Positions 51,735 to 60,775 are shown, counted from the stretch's first letter. The stretch: 64,000 bases of DNA from Mesorhizobium sp. B2-7-2 (GCF_006440775.1 NZ_VFTZ01000018.1:1-64000); one strand, 5' to 3'. Numbers and translations: made by a program. The notes: generated from the sequence alone by a model not told the origin.

Positions 51735-51762
51735 TTTTTTATCCTGGGTAATGGAACCAGCC
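51735..51762 (-). promoter_or_regulatory. preQ1-I-like riboswitch in the yhhQ leader
   Basis: Read on the minus strand, CTGG (51757-51760) pairs with CCAG (51744-51747) around a TTCCATTAC loop, then GATAAAAAAA runs into the start codon. The shared pieces GGUUC, ACCC and AUAAAAAA occur in the same order in known preQ1-I aptamers such as that of Bacillus queC. The A-rich tail would pair with the loop into an H-type pseudoknot. Placement before a queuosine precursor transporter is typical. Ligand binding would hide the translation start. Confidence 0.65.
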
Positions 51763-51847
51763 GAGTGTCACGCCGACGCTCGCTCCTGTTTCGAGCATCG
51801 GCCTGGCCGAGCTCGAGGCGGTCGTCCCCCGCCTGAAAGCTGCTGCT

Positions 51848-52144
51848 TTAAGCGGCCGACTGCTCGGCCAGCTTCTTGGCGATCTGCTTCTTGAGCAGAC
51901 GGGCGCGCTGCGACAATTCCTTGACGTCGGCCTTGGCCAGGAAAGCGTCGAGGCCGCCGCGGTGCTCGACCGAACGCAGCGCGTTGGCCGAAATGCGCAG
52001 GCGAACGTTCTGGTTCAGCGCTTCGGAAATCAGCGTCACATTGACCAGGTTCGGCAGGAAGCGACGCTTGGTCTTGTTGTTGGCGTGGCTCACATTGTTG
52101 CCGGTCTGGACTGCCTTGGCAGTGAGTTCGCAGGTGCGGGACAT
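51848..52144 (-). CDS. rpmB: 50S ribosomal protein L28
   Basis: 98 residues from ATG 52144 (MSRTCELTAKAVQTGNNVSHANNKTKRRFLPN), the classic L28 start; GAGG lies about 11 bases upstream. NVRLRISANALRSVEHRGGLDAFL is the conserved alphaproteobacterial core. Component of the large ribosomal subunit. Divergent from the DUF3108 gene, a conserved pairing in rhizobia. Confidence 0.97.
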   Translation of the reverse strand: MSRTCELTAKAVQTGNNVSHANNKTKRRFLPNLVNVTLISEALNQNVRLRISANALRSVEHRGGLDAFLAKADVKELSQRARLLKKQIAKKLAEQSAA

Positions 52145-52399
52145 CTTGTCTAACCTCAGTTCTAAGCCTGCCAAACCATTCTGCCCGCGCCGGGCGGCGC
52201 GCGGTCTCGGTCAGGCGGCCTTTGGAAAAGTTGGCGTTCCATAGTGGCATTTCACCACTGCGTCAAGCTCCGGCACGCGCCCCGTTGTCAGGCACGCTCC
52301 ATATAAAGGCCGGATTTCACAGTATAAGCCCATCGCGAAGGGATATGCCAGGCTGGAGCCGCTGCGTTCCGGCCGAACGCCAGGGATCAGCCAGCCGCC

Positions 52400-53188
52400 A
52401 TGCTCCGTCCTTCTCATGCATTCGCCGCCCTGCTTTCCGTCGCCGCACCGGCAACGAGCTTCGCCGCCGCGCCGCAGTCCTTCAGGGGCGAGTATACGGT
52501 GTCCTTTCTCGGCCTTTCGATCGCCAGGGCGACTTTCTCCAGCCGCTACCAAGGCGACACCTATGCCATCGATGGGACCGTCTCGGCCGCCGGCCTCGGC
52601 AAATTGTTCGACGACACGAAAGGCACGATTTCCTCAAAAGGCACCATTTCCGGCAAGCAGATGCAGCCGCATGCATTCCGGGCCGACTATACGTCCGGCA
52701 AGAAGGCTTCGATGGTCGACATCCGCTTCAACAACGGCGCCGTCACCTCCACGCAAGTCGTCCCCGCGCCAAAGAAGCGCGATCCGAAGAGCTGGGTGCA
52801 GCTGGGCGATAGCGACCTGAAATCGGTGCTCGATCCGATGGCCGCGACCGTCATCCATGCCGACAGCCTGGACAAGGTCTGCGGACGCACGGTCAAGTTC
52901 TATGATGGCGAGATGCGCGCCGACCTGACCTTGACCTATGCCTCCAAGGGTTCGATCTCGGTGCCGGGTTACAAGGGCGACACGGTGACCTGCAAAATGG
53001 GCTTCGAGCCGGTGGCGGGCTATCGCAAGGGCCGCAAGGCTTTGAATTTCCTGAAGAACAAGAGCCGCATGCTGGTGACGTTTGCACCGCTCGGCCAATC
53101 CGGCATATATGCGCCGATCCGCGCCACGGTCGGGACCCAGATTGGCCCGCTGACCATCAGCGCGAGACGGTTCGAAGCGGTAAATTAG
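52400..53188 (+). CDS. Exported DUF3108 protein
   Basis: 262 residues with a signal peptide (cleavage near SFAAA). The mature part matches DUF3108 proteins: YTVSFLGLSIARATF, VSAAGLGKLF, MQPHAFRADYTSGKK and the ending LTISARRFEAV. Members are periplasmic beta-rich proteins of unknown role, possibly lipid or LPS related. Single gene; the DMT transporter follows 32 bases later. Confidence 0.85.
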   Translation: MLRPSHAFAALLSVAAPATSFAAAPQSFRGEYTVSFLGLSIARATFSSRYQGDTYAIDGTVSAAGLGKLFDDTKGTISSKGTISGKQMQPHAFRADYTSGKKASMVDIRFNNGAVTSTQVVPAPKKRDPKSWVQLGDSDLKSVLDPMAATVIHADSLDKVCGRTVKFYDGEMRADLTLTYASKGSISVPGYKGDTVTCKMGFEPVAGYRKGRKALNFLKNKSRMLVTFAPLGQSGIYAPIRATVGTQIGPLTISARRFEAVN

Positions 53189-53220
53189 GACAGGCGCCAC
53201 CGCGCGCCGGCGGGGGCAAT

Positions 53221-54108
53221 ATGGGGCGCGCAACACTGATCGGGTTTTCGGCGGTCGCCATGTGGGCGCTGCTGGCGCTGCTCACCAACGCTTCCGGACA
53301 GGTGCCGCCCTTCCTTTTGTCGGCCATCACCTTCGCCATCGGCACCTGCGTCGGCCTTGCGGCGCGGCTGGTGATGCCGGCCCCGGACCGGGGCCGGAAG
53401 ATCCCGCCGCAGGTCTGGGTGATCGGCATAGCCGGTCTGTTCGGCTACCACTTCTTCTACTTCACGGCGCTGCGCAATGCGCCGGCGGTCGAGGCGAGCC
53501 TGATCGCCTATCTGTGGCCGCTGCTGATCGTGCTCGGCTCGGCGCTGATGCCGGGCGAGCGGCTCGCCTGGAACCACGTCGTCGGCGCGCTGCTCGGCCT
53601 TGCCGGCACCTTCCTGATCGTCACCAAGGGCGGCGGGCTGGCCTTCGACGCGCGCTACGCCTTTGGCTACGCGATGGCCGCCGTCTGCGCGCTGTTGTGG
53701 TCGTCCTATTCGCTCTTGTCGCGGCGTTTTCCGTCGGTACCGACCTCGATCGTCACCTGGTTCTGCGCGGCGACGTCGGTGCTGTCGCTGGCCTGCCACC
53801 TGCTGCTTGAGAAGACGGTTCTGCCGGACAGCCTCGGACAATGGCTGGCCGTCATCGGGCTCGGCCTGATGCCGGTGGGCGCGGCCTTCTATGCCTGGGA
53901 TATCGGCGTCAAGCGCGGCAACATCCAGGTGCTGGGCGCCGCAAGCTACGCCGCGCCGCTTCTGTCGACGCTGGTGCTGATCGCCGCCGGCGTCGCCGAG
54001 CCGTCGCTGCGCATCCTCGCGGCGTGCGTGCTCATCACCGGAGGCGCCGCGCTCGCGGCGAAGTCGCTGCTGATGCGCAAGCCGGTGGCCAAGGAGGTCA
54101 ACGCATGA
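53221..54108 (+). CDS. DMT-family (EamA) transporter
   Basis: 295 residues with ten predicted membrane spans in two EamA repeats. The ends of the repeats carry ALRNAPAVEASLIAYLWPLLIVLGS and WDIGVKRGNIQVLGAASYAAPLLSTLVLI, a pattern like the aromatic amino acid exporter YddG. Likely exports amino acids or related metabolites. Its stop overlaps the start of the next gene (ATGATG). Confidence 0.87.
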   Translation: MGRATLIGFSAVAMWALLALLTNASGQVPPFLLSAITFAIGTCVGLAARLVMPAPDRGRKIPPQVWVIGIAGLFGYHFFYFTALRNAPAVEASLIAYLWPLLIVLGSALMPGERLAWNHVVGALLGLAGTFLIVTKGGGLAFDARYAFGYAMAAVCALLWSSYSLLSRRFPSVPTSIVTWFCAATSVLSLACHLLLEKTVLPDSLGQWLAVIGLGLMPVGAAFYAWDIGVKRGNIQVLGAASYAAPLLSTLVLIAAGVAEPSLRILAACVLITGGAALAAKSLLMRKPVAKEVNA

Positions 54109-54776
54109 TGCCGTTTTCCGGCGGCATCGAGGCCAATGCCAACGCGACGCTTTTGTTCTCGTTCGTCGCGGCCGTGATCTACGCCTTTGCGCTCGACATG
54201 CCGCCGAAATGGACGCGCACGGCGGCAAAGACGTTTGCCGTGGCTTTGCTGGCCGTGCTTGCCGCCATGCAGGGCGGTCCACTGCTGCTGGTCGCGGCGC
54301 TGGCACTCAGCGCCGTCGGCGACGCCTTCCTGTCGCGCGACGGCGAAAAGGCCTTTCTCGGCGGGCTGGCAAGCTTTCTCGCCGGTCATATCGCCTATGT
54401 CGCGCTGTTTTCGCAGGCAGGCGGCGGGCTCAGCCTGTTGAGGGCCGAATCCTGGCGCGGCGCGATCGCCTTGGCCATGGCCGCATTCAGCATCGTCATG
54501 CTTGCCGCGCTCTGGCGCCGCGTCGGCCCCCAGCTGCGCGCGCCGGTCGCCGTCTATGTCGCGGCGATCCTCGCCATGGGCATTTCGGCGCTCACCACGG
54601 ACTATCCCTGGGTGGTCGCCGGCGCGGTGCTGTTCATCGCCTCGGACGGGCTGCTGGCAGCCGAGCGCTTCCTGCTCGCGGCGATCTCGCCGCATCGCGT
54701 CTGGATGCGCCATGCAGTCTGGGTGCTTTACTACGCCGCCCAGCTGGCGATCACGCTGGGATTTCTACTCGCCTAG
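54105..54776 (+). CDS. YhhN-family membrane protein (lysoplasmalogenase-like)
   Basis: 223 residues, about seven to eight membrane spans. The conserved acidic residues of the YhhN/TMEM86 family appear in LSAVGDAFLSRD and LFIASDGLLAAERF. Eukaryotic relatives hydrolyse lysoplasmalogens; the bacterial role is uncertain. AAGGAGG lies 7 bases upstream of ATG 54105, within the end of the transporter gene, so translation is coupled. Confidence 0.82.
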   Translation: MMPFSGGIEANANATLLFSFVAAVIYAFALDMPPKWTRTAAKTFAVALLAVLAAMQGGPLLLVAALALSAVGDAFLSRDGEKAFLGGLASFLAGHIAYVALFSQAGGGLSLLRAESWRGAIALAMAAFSIVMLAALWRRVGPQLRAPVAVYVAAILAMGISALTTDYPWVVAGAVLFIASDGLLAAERFLLAAISPHRVWMRHAVWVLYYAAQLAITLGFLLA

Positions 54777-54878
54777 TGCGTTTCACCGTTTCACGGAAAG
54801 GACGAAACGCCCTATCTCTTTGTTTTTTACCAATTTCAGACGGAAAACCGCCCACACTTTTCCTGGAATTGCTCTAGA
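54775..54878. repeat. Intergenic palindromic repeat
   Basis: About 100 bases between convergent genes, with internal inverted pieces (GCGTTTCACCGTTTC against GGACGAAACGC, and GGAAAACCGCC-type blocks) and a T-rich centre. The composition and the AATTGCTCTAG end resemble a widespread rhizobial intergenic repeat family. No gene. Confidence 0.5.
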
Positions 54879-55299
54879 CCGGCTGCCAGCCCGGCTCGGC
54901 CAGCTCGAAAGCGGCGAAATCGAAGCCCGGCGCCACGGTGCAGCCGACCAGCGTCCATTCACCGAGGCTGCGCGCCGACTGCCACCAGCCGGCCGGCACG
55001 ACGATCTGCGGCCGCTCGCCGGCGGTAAGGGCCGTGCCAAGCACCTGCTCGATGATGGCGCCTGCGCCTTCCTCATGCGTCGTCAGCGCCAGCGGCGCGC
55101 CGGCGTAAAAGTGCCAGACTTCGGCGGCGTCCTTCACCCGATGCCAGGCCGAAAGCTGGCCTTGCTCGAGCAGGAAGTAGATCGCGGTCGAATGACCGCG
55201 CGGGCCACCCGCGGCGTCGCGAAAGGTCTCGGCGTACCAGCCGCCCTCGGGATGCGGCTTGAGGCCTAGCGTTGCGATAATCTCGGCGGCGCTGGTCAT
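54874..55299 (-). CDS. Cupin-fold DUF985 protein
   Basis: 141 residues, complete for the family: LGLKPHPEGGWYAETFR, STAIYFLLEQGQLSAWHRV, DAAEVWHFYAGAPL and the ending APGFDFAAFELAEPGW. Predicted RmlC-like cupin; catalytic function is unknown. It follows gloB on the same strand after 53 bases and may share its transcript. Confidence 0.9.
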   Translation of the reverse strand: MTSAAEIIATLGLKPHPEGGWYAETFRDAAGGPRGHSTAIYFLLEQGQLSAWHRVKDAAEVWHFYAGAPLALTTHEEGAGAIIEQVLGTALTAGERPQIVVPAGWWQSARSLGEWTLVGCTVAPGFDFAAFELAEPGWQPV

Positions 55300-55352
55300 T
55301 GGCGGTCTTTGCTGCGACGAACGTCGAGCCTTTTGGTCGACATATGGTGGAA

Positions 55353-56120
55353 CTAAAAATTGTCCTTGCGCTTGCGGATCTCGGCAAACACCTCGGCGTC
55401 CGAGGCTTTCTCCATGCCGAGATGCTTACGGATCGCCGGGTCGTGCCAGCGCAAGAACGGGTTGGTCGACAATTCCTCGCCGATGGTCGTCGGCAATGTC
55501 GGCTTGTTGTCGGCGCGCAGCGCCTCGATCCTCGCCGCGCGCTGCTTCAGCGCCGGGTTGCTCGGGTCGACCGTCACCGCGAAACGGGCATTGGCCAAGG
55601 TGTATTCGTGACCGCAATAGATGGCGGTTTGCGCCGGCAGCGCCGCCAGCTTCTTCAAAGAGTCATACATAACCGGCGACTTGCATTCGAACAGGCGGCC
55701 GCAACCCAGCGCAAACAGCGTGTCGGCGGTGAAGGCCACTTTCGAAGCCGGCAGATAGTAGGAGACGTGGCCGGCGGTATGGCCGGGCGTCTCGATGACC
55801 TCGATGCGTTCCTCGCCAAGGAGCACGACCGAGCCTTGGCTGACCGTCTCGTCGATGCCCGGGATCTTCGCCTTCTCGGCTTCCGGGCCGACGATGCGCA
55901 ATTTGAAGCGTTCCTTCAGCGCCAGATTGGCTTCGACATGGTCGGCATGGTGGTGCGTGGTGAGGATCAATGTCGGCGTCCACCCGGTGCGCTTGATCGC
56001 CGCCAGGATCGGCGCTTCTTCCGGCGCGTCGATGATTGCCGTTTGTCCGCTTTTCGGATCGTGGACCAGCACGCCGAAATTGTCGGTGCGGCACATGAAC
56101 TGCTCGATTTCGACCGGCAT
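55353..56120 (-). CDS. gloB: Hydroxyacylglutathione hydrolase (glyoxalase II)
   Basis: 255 residues. Metal motif THHHADH (55-61) of the metallo-beta-lactamase fold, later ligands in ETPGHTAGHVSYYL and FTADTLFALGCGRLFE, and YCGHEYTLANARFA. The C-terminal glutathione-binding domain is present (NPFLRWHDPAIRKHL). It hydrolyses S-lactoylglutathione to lactate in methylglyoxal detoxification. AAGGGAGA precedes the ATG. Divergent from the methyltransferase-like gene, as in other rhizobia. Confidence 0.95.
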   Translation of the reverse strand: MPVEIEQFMCRTDNFGVLVHDPKSGQTAIIDAPEEAPILAAIKRTGWTPTLILTTHHHADHVEANLALKERFKLRIVGPEAEKAKIPGIDETVSQGSVVLLGEERIEVIETPGHTAGHVSYYLPASKVAFTADTLFALGCGRLFECKSPVMYDSLKKLAALPAQTAIYCGHEYTLANARFAVTVDPSNPALKQRAARIEALRADNKPTLPTTIGEELSTNPFLRWHDPAIRKHLGMEKASDAEVFAEIRKRKDNF

Positions 56121-56178
56121 CGCATGTCTCCCTTTGTCGTCGCAGACATAGGGCGGCCGGCAGCCGATGTCATCCGGG

Positions 56179-56232
56179 TTTGTTGCACTCGGCGCCTTTG
56201 TTGAACTTTCCGCCTTTGTTGAACTTGGGCCC
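56179..56232. repeat. Three tandem 18-bp repeats between gloB and the methyltransferase
   Basis: TTTGTTGCACTCGGCGCC, TTTGTTGAACTTTCCGCC and TTTGTTGAACTTGGGCCC follow one another at 56179-56196, 56197-56214 and 56215-56232. They end 22 bases before the methyltransferase-like ATG. They could be direct-repeat regulator sites or simple slippage products. Confidence 0.75.
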
Positions 56233-56254
56233 CTTCGCGGCTACCGTCGCGCGC

Positions 56255-57031
56255 ATGCATTCGGATATCGTCGACCTGCGTTCCTTCTATTCGACCACGC
56301 TCGGGCGCCTGGCCGAGCATTCGATAACCATGGCGCTGTCGTCCGTATGGGCGACCGTTCCCAATGAGCGGCTGGTCGGCCTCGGCTATGCGCTGCCATG
56401 GCTGGAACGCTTCGGCACCGATGCCGAGCGCGTCTTCGCCTTCATGCCGGCAACGCAAGGCGCGGTGGTGTGGCCGGTGTCGGGGCCGACGGCGACGGCG
56501 CTGGTCTTCGACGAGGAGCTGCCGCTGGTCGATTCCTGCATCGACCGCGTGCTGCTGGTGCATTCGCTCGAACATGCCGAAAACCCGCGCGAGACGCTGA
56601 ACGAGATCTGGCGGGTGCTGTCGCCGGCGGGCAGAGTGGTCATCGTCGTGCCCAACCGGCGCGGCGTCTGGGCGCGGTTCGAGCACACACCCTTCGGCAA
56701 TGGCCGGCCGTTCTCGCGCGGCCAGTTGACCGAGCTGCTGCGCGAGGCGAATTTCACCCCGGCGACATGGAGCGATGCGCTGTTCTTCCCGCCGTCGCCG
56801 CGGCGTTTCATGATGCGCTTCCACAATGTGCTGGAGAAGGCCGGCCGGCGATTCTGGCCGATCTTTTCCGGTGTCATCGTCGTCGAGGCGCAGAAGCGGC
56901 TCTACCAAGGTGTGCCGGTCGCGCAGCGCGCCTCTCGCCGCGTCTTCGTGCCGGTCTTCTCGCCGCAGGGCGCAACGCGGCTTGGCCGGCGTGCGGCTGA
57001 CGCCGCGCCTGGCCAAGTGACGCGTTCGTGA
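56255..57031 (+). CDS. SAM-methyltransferase-like protein
   Basis: 258 residues. It has the later methyltransferase motifs (DRVLLVHSLEHAENPRETLNEIWRVLSPAGRVVIVVPNRRGVW), but the glycine-rich motif I is weak (RLVGLGYALPWLERFG), so SAM binding is likely but not certain. The C-terminus is basic. Pairing with divergent gloB is conserved in Rhizobiales, yet no substrate is known. ATG 56255 (MHSDIVDLRSFY) is used; the frame upstream encodes the tandem repeats. Confidence 0.8.
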   Translation: MHSDIVDLRSFYSTTLGRLAEHSITMALSSVWATVPNERLVGLGYALPWLERFGTDAERVFAFMPATQGAVVWPVSGPTATALVFDEELPLVDSCIDRVLLVHSLEHAENPRETLNEIWRVLSPAGRVVIVVPNRRGVWARFEHTPFGNGRPFSRGQLTELLREANFTPATWSDALFFPPSPRRFMMRFHNVLEKAGRRFWPIFSGVIVVEAQKRLYQGVPVAQRASRRVFVPVFSPQGATRLGRRAADAAPGQVTRS

Positions 57032-57145
57032 TCGCCGCGCCTTGCATCGCGCGGCAATCGTCACCCTATCTGAGGCATGCCCGATCTAAGGCATGCTCGC
57101 TCGGCGCGGTATTCATGACCGAAGCGGAAACCAGGAATATCCTTC

Positions 57146-58975
57146 ATGGACGACCAGACCGATAGAAGGCCGGGCCCACAAAAATCCGCCGTCTCGGTGG
57201 AGGCGAGCAGCCTCGCCGACCAGGTGGCGACGATCAAGCTGGGGCTGAAGTCCTCGCCGGTGCGCAGGCAACTTGCCTGGGTCTCCATCGGCATTGTCGC
57301 AGTCATCGTCGCAACCTCGATCGGACAAGTCCTTCTCAATCGCTGGAACCAGCCTTTCTACGATGCGCTGGCTCGGCGCGACATGACGGCCTTCCTGCAC
57401 CAGCTTCTGGTCTTTGCGATGATCGCCGGGGGCCTTCTGGTGCTCAATATCGGCCAGACCTGGCTCAACCAGATGATCCGTCTTAGGCTGCGCGAGGCGC
57501 TGACGCTCGACCTGATCGATCAATGGATGCGCCCGGCGCGGGCCTTCCGGCTGGCCAATGCCGGCGCCATCGGCGTCAATCCCGACCAGCGCATGCAGCA
57601 GGACGCCGCTCACTTGTCGGATCTGTCGACGGATCTTGGCGTCGGCCTGCTGCAGTCCTTCATCCTGCTGGTCTCCTTCATCGGCGTGCTGTGGGAGCTG
57701 TCTTCCGGCTTCATGTTCCATGTCGGCGGCTATTCGCTGGAGATACCGGGCTACATGGTCTGGGCCGCGTTCCTCTATGCCGGCATCGCGTCGTGGCTGA
57801 GCTGGCTGGTCGGGCGTCCGCTGATCGGCCTCAACAGCGAGCGCTACACCTGCGAGGCGGAGCTGCGCTCCTCCATGGTGCGGGTCAACGAGAATGTCGA
57901 TGCGATCGCGCTCTATCATGGCGAGCCCGACGCAAGGCGCCGGCTCGAGCTCGATCTCGGCACGGTTCTGGGCGCCATGCGGCGCATCTTCGCCGCGCAG
58001 ATCAATCTCGCCTGGGTGACCGACACCTATGGCTGGATAACGGTGGTGGCGCCCATCCTGGTGGCGTCGCCGGTCTATTTCTCGGGCGACATCTCGTTCG
58101 GCGGGTTGATGATGGCGGTCGGCGCCTTCAACCAGGTTCATTCGTCCCTGCGCTGGTTCATCAACAACATCGGCAGCATAGCCGACTGGCGCGCGACGCT
58201 GATGCGCGTGGCCGATTTCCGCATCGCGCTCACCGAAACCGACGCGCTGCATGACACGGAAAAACACATCCAGTTCGGCGAAAACGCCAATGGCAGCCTG
58301 ACTTTCGACACGCTTCAGGTGGCTTCGCCGGAAGGCTGCACCAAGCTTGCCCAGACGGATGTCGAAATTCACGCCGGCGAGCGCGTCATGATCACCGGCG
58401 AGCCGGGCGCCGGCAAGACATTGTTCTTCCGCGCCCTTGCCGGCCTGTGGCCATGGGGGAGCGGGCGGATCGGCCTGCCGGCCGGCGAGACCCCCATCTT
58501 CGTGCCGCGCGTGCCCTATTTCCCGGCCGGCACGCTGCGCGAGGTGCTCGATCATCCGAACGGCGAGGCCCCGGCCAGCGATGCCGAGATCGCGGCCGTG
58601 CTTGGCGAGGTCGGCCTCGATCCACTGGCAACCACCCTTGACCGTTCCAGGCGGTGGGAACGCGAGCTCGGCGATGACGAACAACGGGCGCTGGCTTTCG
58701 CCAGACTTGCCTTGCGCAAGCCAAAATGGGTTATCATCGACGAAGCCCTGGATGCGTTCGACGGGCCGACGTTGCGGCGGGTGCTGGCCATGCTGCAGAA
58801 GCGCCTGCCCGAAACCGCGATCATCAATATCGGGCGGGGCCAGCACAACACTCAGTTCTTCCCGCGCGCGCTGAATATCGTGAAGGATACCGGCGCACCG
58901 GCTTTGAAGCCGGTCCGTGTCCGCGCCGGCGCGATCGAGCCGCCACCCATCGCTGCCCGTCACGGGAAGAAATAG
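57146..58975 (+). CDS. SbmA/BacA-like ABC transporter with degenerate ATPase
   Basis: 609 residues. The N-terminal membrane domain (about 1-330) has the family features NRWNQPFYDAL, LNQMIRLRLREALT, NPDQRMQQDA and GLNSERYTCEAELR of the ABC_membrane_2/YddA group, related to SbmA/BacA peptide uptake. The nucleotide-binding domain has Walker A GEPGAGKT (about 418-425) and Walker B WVIIDE (about 528-533), but the signature LSGGE-type motif is LGDDEQ and the switch histidine is replaced (NIGRGQ). ATP hydrolysis may be impaired. AGGA precedes the ATG. Confidence 0.85.
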   Translation: MDDQTDRRPGPQKSAVSVEASSLADQVATIKLGLKSSPVRRQLAWVSIGIVAVIVATSIGQVLLNRWNQPFYDALARRDMTAFLHQLLVFAMIAGGLLVLNIGQTWLNQMIRLRLREALTLDLIDQWMRPARAFRLANAGAIGVNPDQRMQQDAAHLSDLSTDLGVGLLQSFILLVSFIGVLWELSSGFMFHVGGYSLEIPGYMVWAAFLYAGIASWLSWLVGRPLIGLNSERYTCEAELRSSMVRVNENVDAIALYHGEPDARRRLELDLGTVLGAMRRIFAAQINLAWVTDTYGWITVVAPILVASPVYFSGDISFGGLMMAVGAFNQVHSSLRWFINNIGSIADWRATLMRVADFRIALTETDALHDTEKHIQFGENANGSLTFDTLQVASPEGCTKLAQTDVEIHAGERVMITGEPGAGKTLFFRALAGLWPWGSGRIGLPAGETPIFVPRVPYFPAGTLREVLDHPNGEAPASDAEIAAVLGEVGLDPLATTLDRSRRWERELGDDEQRALAFARLALRKPKWVIIDEALDAFDGPTLRRVLAMLQKRLPETAIINIGRGQHNTQFFPRALNIVKDTGAPALKPVRVRAGAIEPPPIAARHGKK

Positions 58976-59028
58976 CTTTATTTTCGCCGCGATCGCCGGG
59001 AAAATCCGCCGGGTCGTTCGAGGCTGCC

Positions 59029-59829
59029 ATGCTTGCGATGCTCGGCCTGCTTGTGCGCCTTGCCTGCGCCGAGGCGGCGCCATTGCCCATGCCGGGCAAA
59101 GGCGCGCCGGTGGACGTGGAACTTGTGCTTGCCGTCGACATCTCGCAGTCGATGGACCAGCGTGAACTCGCCCTGCAGCGCGCCGGCTATGTCGACGCGC
59201 TGCGCCACCCCGACTTCATCAACGCCGTACGCTCGGGTCCACATGGCCGCATTGCGCTCGCCTATTTCGAATGGGCGGGCGTCGTGCGCGAGGACGGGGC
59301 CATCGCCTGGCAGATCATCGACGGGGAGGACAGCGCCCATGCCTTCGCCGACAAGATCGCCACGCGGCCGTTCCGCAGCTTCCGCGGCACCTCGATCTCG
59401 GGCGCCCTCGGCTTCGGCGCGGGGCTCCTGGAGAGAACCGGCTTTTCGGCGCCACGCCGCGTCATCGACATATCGGGAGACGGGCCCAACAATAGCGGGC
59501 TGCCCGTCACGGTAATCCGCGATGCCGCCGTTGCCAGCGGTATCGTCATCAACGGCCTACCCATACTGATCAGTCCGTCGCCGAGTGTCGCCCGTCTCGA
59601 CCGCTACTACGCCGACTGCGTGACCGGGGGAGCCGGTTCGTTCGTGCTGCCGATCTACGCGGCGTCCGAATTCTCGACCGCCGTCCGCCGCAAGCTGGTC
59701 CAGGAAGTCAGCGGCCTGACGGACGCCAGATCCTTCCATGTCGAGGATGCGACGCCGGTCGATTGCCTGCTTGGCGAGCGCTTGCGGCAGCGGTTTTCCG
59801 ATCCTTATTTTCCGGAACTCGACAGATAG
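59029..59829 (+). CDS. DUF1194 von Willebrand A protein, exported
   Basis: 266 residues with a short signal sequence (MLAMLGLLVRLACAEA). vWA MIDAS motif Asp37-x-Ser39-x-Ser41 (VDISQSMD), TSISGALGFG and ISGDGPNN follow, all typical of DUF1194. Function unknown; likely binds a metal ion and a protein partner in the periplasm. GAGG lies 7 bases upstream. It follows the ABC transporter by 53 bases. Confidence 0.85.
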   Translation: MLAMLGLLVRLACAEAAPLPMPGKGAPVDVELVLAVDISQSMDQRELALQRAGYVDALRHPDFINAVRSGPHGRIALAYFEWAGVVREDGAIAWQIIDGEDSAHAFADKIATRPFRSFRGTSISGALGFGAGLLERTGFSAPRRVIDISGDGPNNSGLPVTVIRDAAVASGIVINGLPILISPSPSVARLDRYYADCVTGGAGSFVLPIYAASEFSTAVRRKLVQEVSGLTDARSFHVEDATPVDCLLGERLRQRFSDPYFPELDR

Positions 59830-59845
59830 CCGTCTTGCGGTTTTC

Positions 59846-60775
59846 TCAGACCGCCCGGGCGCCGTATTTGGCACGGAACTCGTCGTAGCAGTCGCGCCGC
59901 CAGCGGCGGCCGACGACATAGCCGCGCAAGAGTTCGGCGGGCGAGTAGCCGAGCGACTTGGACGACCGGTTGGCATGATAGCCCGAAAACGCCTGCGGCA
60001 ACCTGCCCTTGAGGATATCGGCGATGATCTGGCGCGCTATCATGTAAGGCGGAACGTCGGGATAGCGGTCGGCGATATAAGGATGCTTGTCGATCAGACT
60101 GGCATAGGCCTCGACATAGCCATCGCGGCGACCGGAGATCGAATTCTCCGAATTGTACTTCTTCCAGTCGATGTCCTCGGACAGCAAGGCGCCGCCGCGT
60201 TGGGCAAAGCGCAGCAGCAATTCGCGATCCTGCATGCGCGTGATGTCGCTGTCATAGCCGCCGATCGCGAGCAGCGACTCGTGTCTTGCGGTGATCGCCG
60301 AGCCGGCAATGAAGATGGTCTGCGAGACCAGGGCGCGCTGCAGCGTGCTTTTGTCGAGGAAGGCGTCGCGATTGATGCATTTGGTGCTGCGGCCGCCCTT
60401 CAGCGATACGAACGAGCTGATGAGGACTTCGAGCGAGGGGTTCCCGTCGAAGCGCGCCAGTGTTCGTTCCAGCCGGTCGGGCAGATAGACGTCGTCCGAA
60501 TCGAGGAACGTCACGACCGGCGCCCGCGCGCGCTCGATGCCCGCATTGCGCGCGGCATTGGCGCCGCGCCATTTGGCGCCGACATAAATCAGCCTCGGGT
60601 CGCGGATTTCGGCGAGCGCGGCGGCCGTCCCGTCGGTCGAACCGTCGTCGACCACAATGTGCTCGAAGCGGGTAAGTGTCTGCGCCAGAACGCTTTCCAC
60701 CGCGCGCACGACCTGGCTGCGGCGGTTGTGGGTCGGCGTGATCACTGAGATCAGCGGAACCTCTTGGTTCGGCAT
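59846..60775 (-). CDS. Family 2 glycosyltransferase (A)
   Basis: 309 residues from ATG 60775. GT-A fold with nucleotide-binding start SVITPTHNRRSQVVRAVESVL, VVDDGSTDGT, and the metal-binding DxD in TFLDSDDVYLPDR (about 88-95). The C-terminal acceptor part is soluble with no membrane spans. Sugar and acceptor unknown; a cell-surface glycan is likely. The frame is open upstream but lacks a better start. Third to a GT/sulfotransferase group. Confidence 0.85.
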   Translation of the reverse strand: MPNQEVPLISVITPTHNRRSQVVRAVESVLAQTLTRFEHIVVDDGSTDGTAAALAEIRDPRLIYVGAKWRGANAARNAGIERARAPVVTFLDSDDVYLPDRLERTLARFDGNPSLEVLISSFVSLKGGRSTKCINRDAFLDKSTLQRALVSQTIFIAGSAITARHESLLAIGGYDSDITRMQDRELLLRFAQRGGALLSEDIDWKKYNSENSISGRRDGYVEAYASLIDKHPYIADRYPDVPPYMIARQIIADILKGRLPQAFSGYHANRSSKSLGYSPAELLRGYVVGRRWRRDCYDEFRAKYGARAV

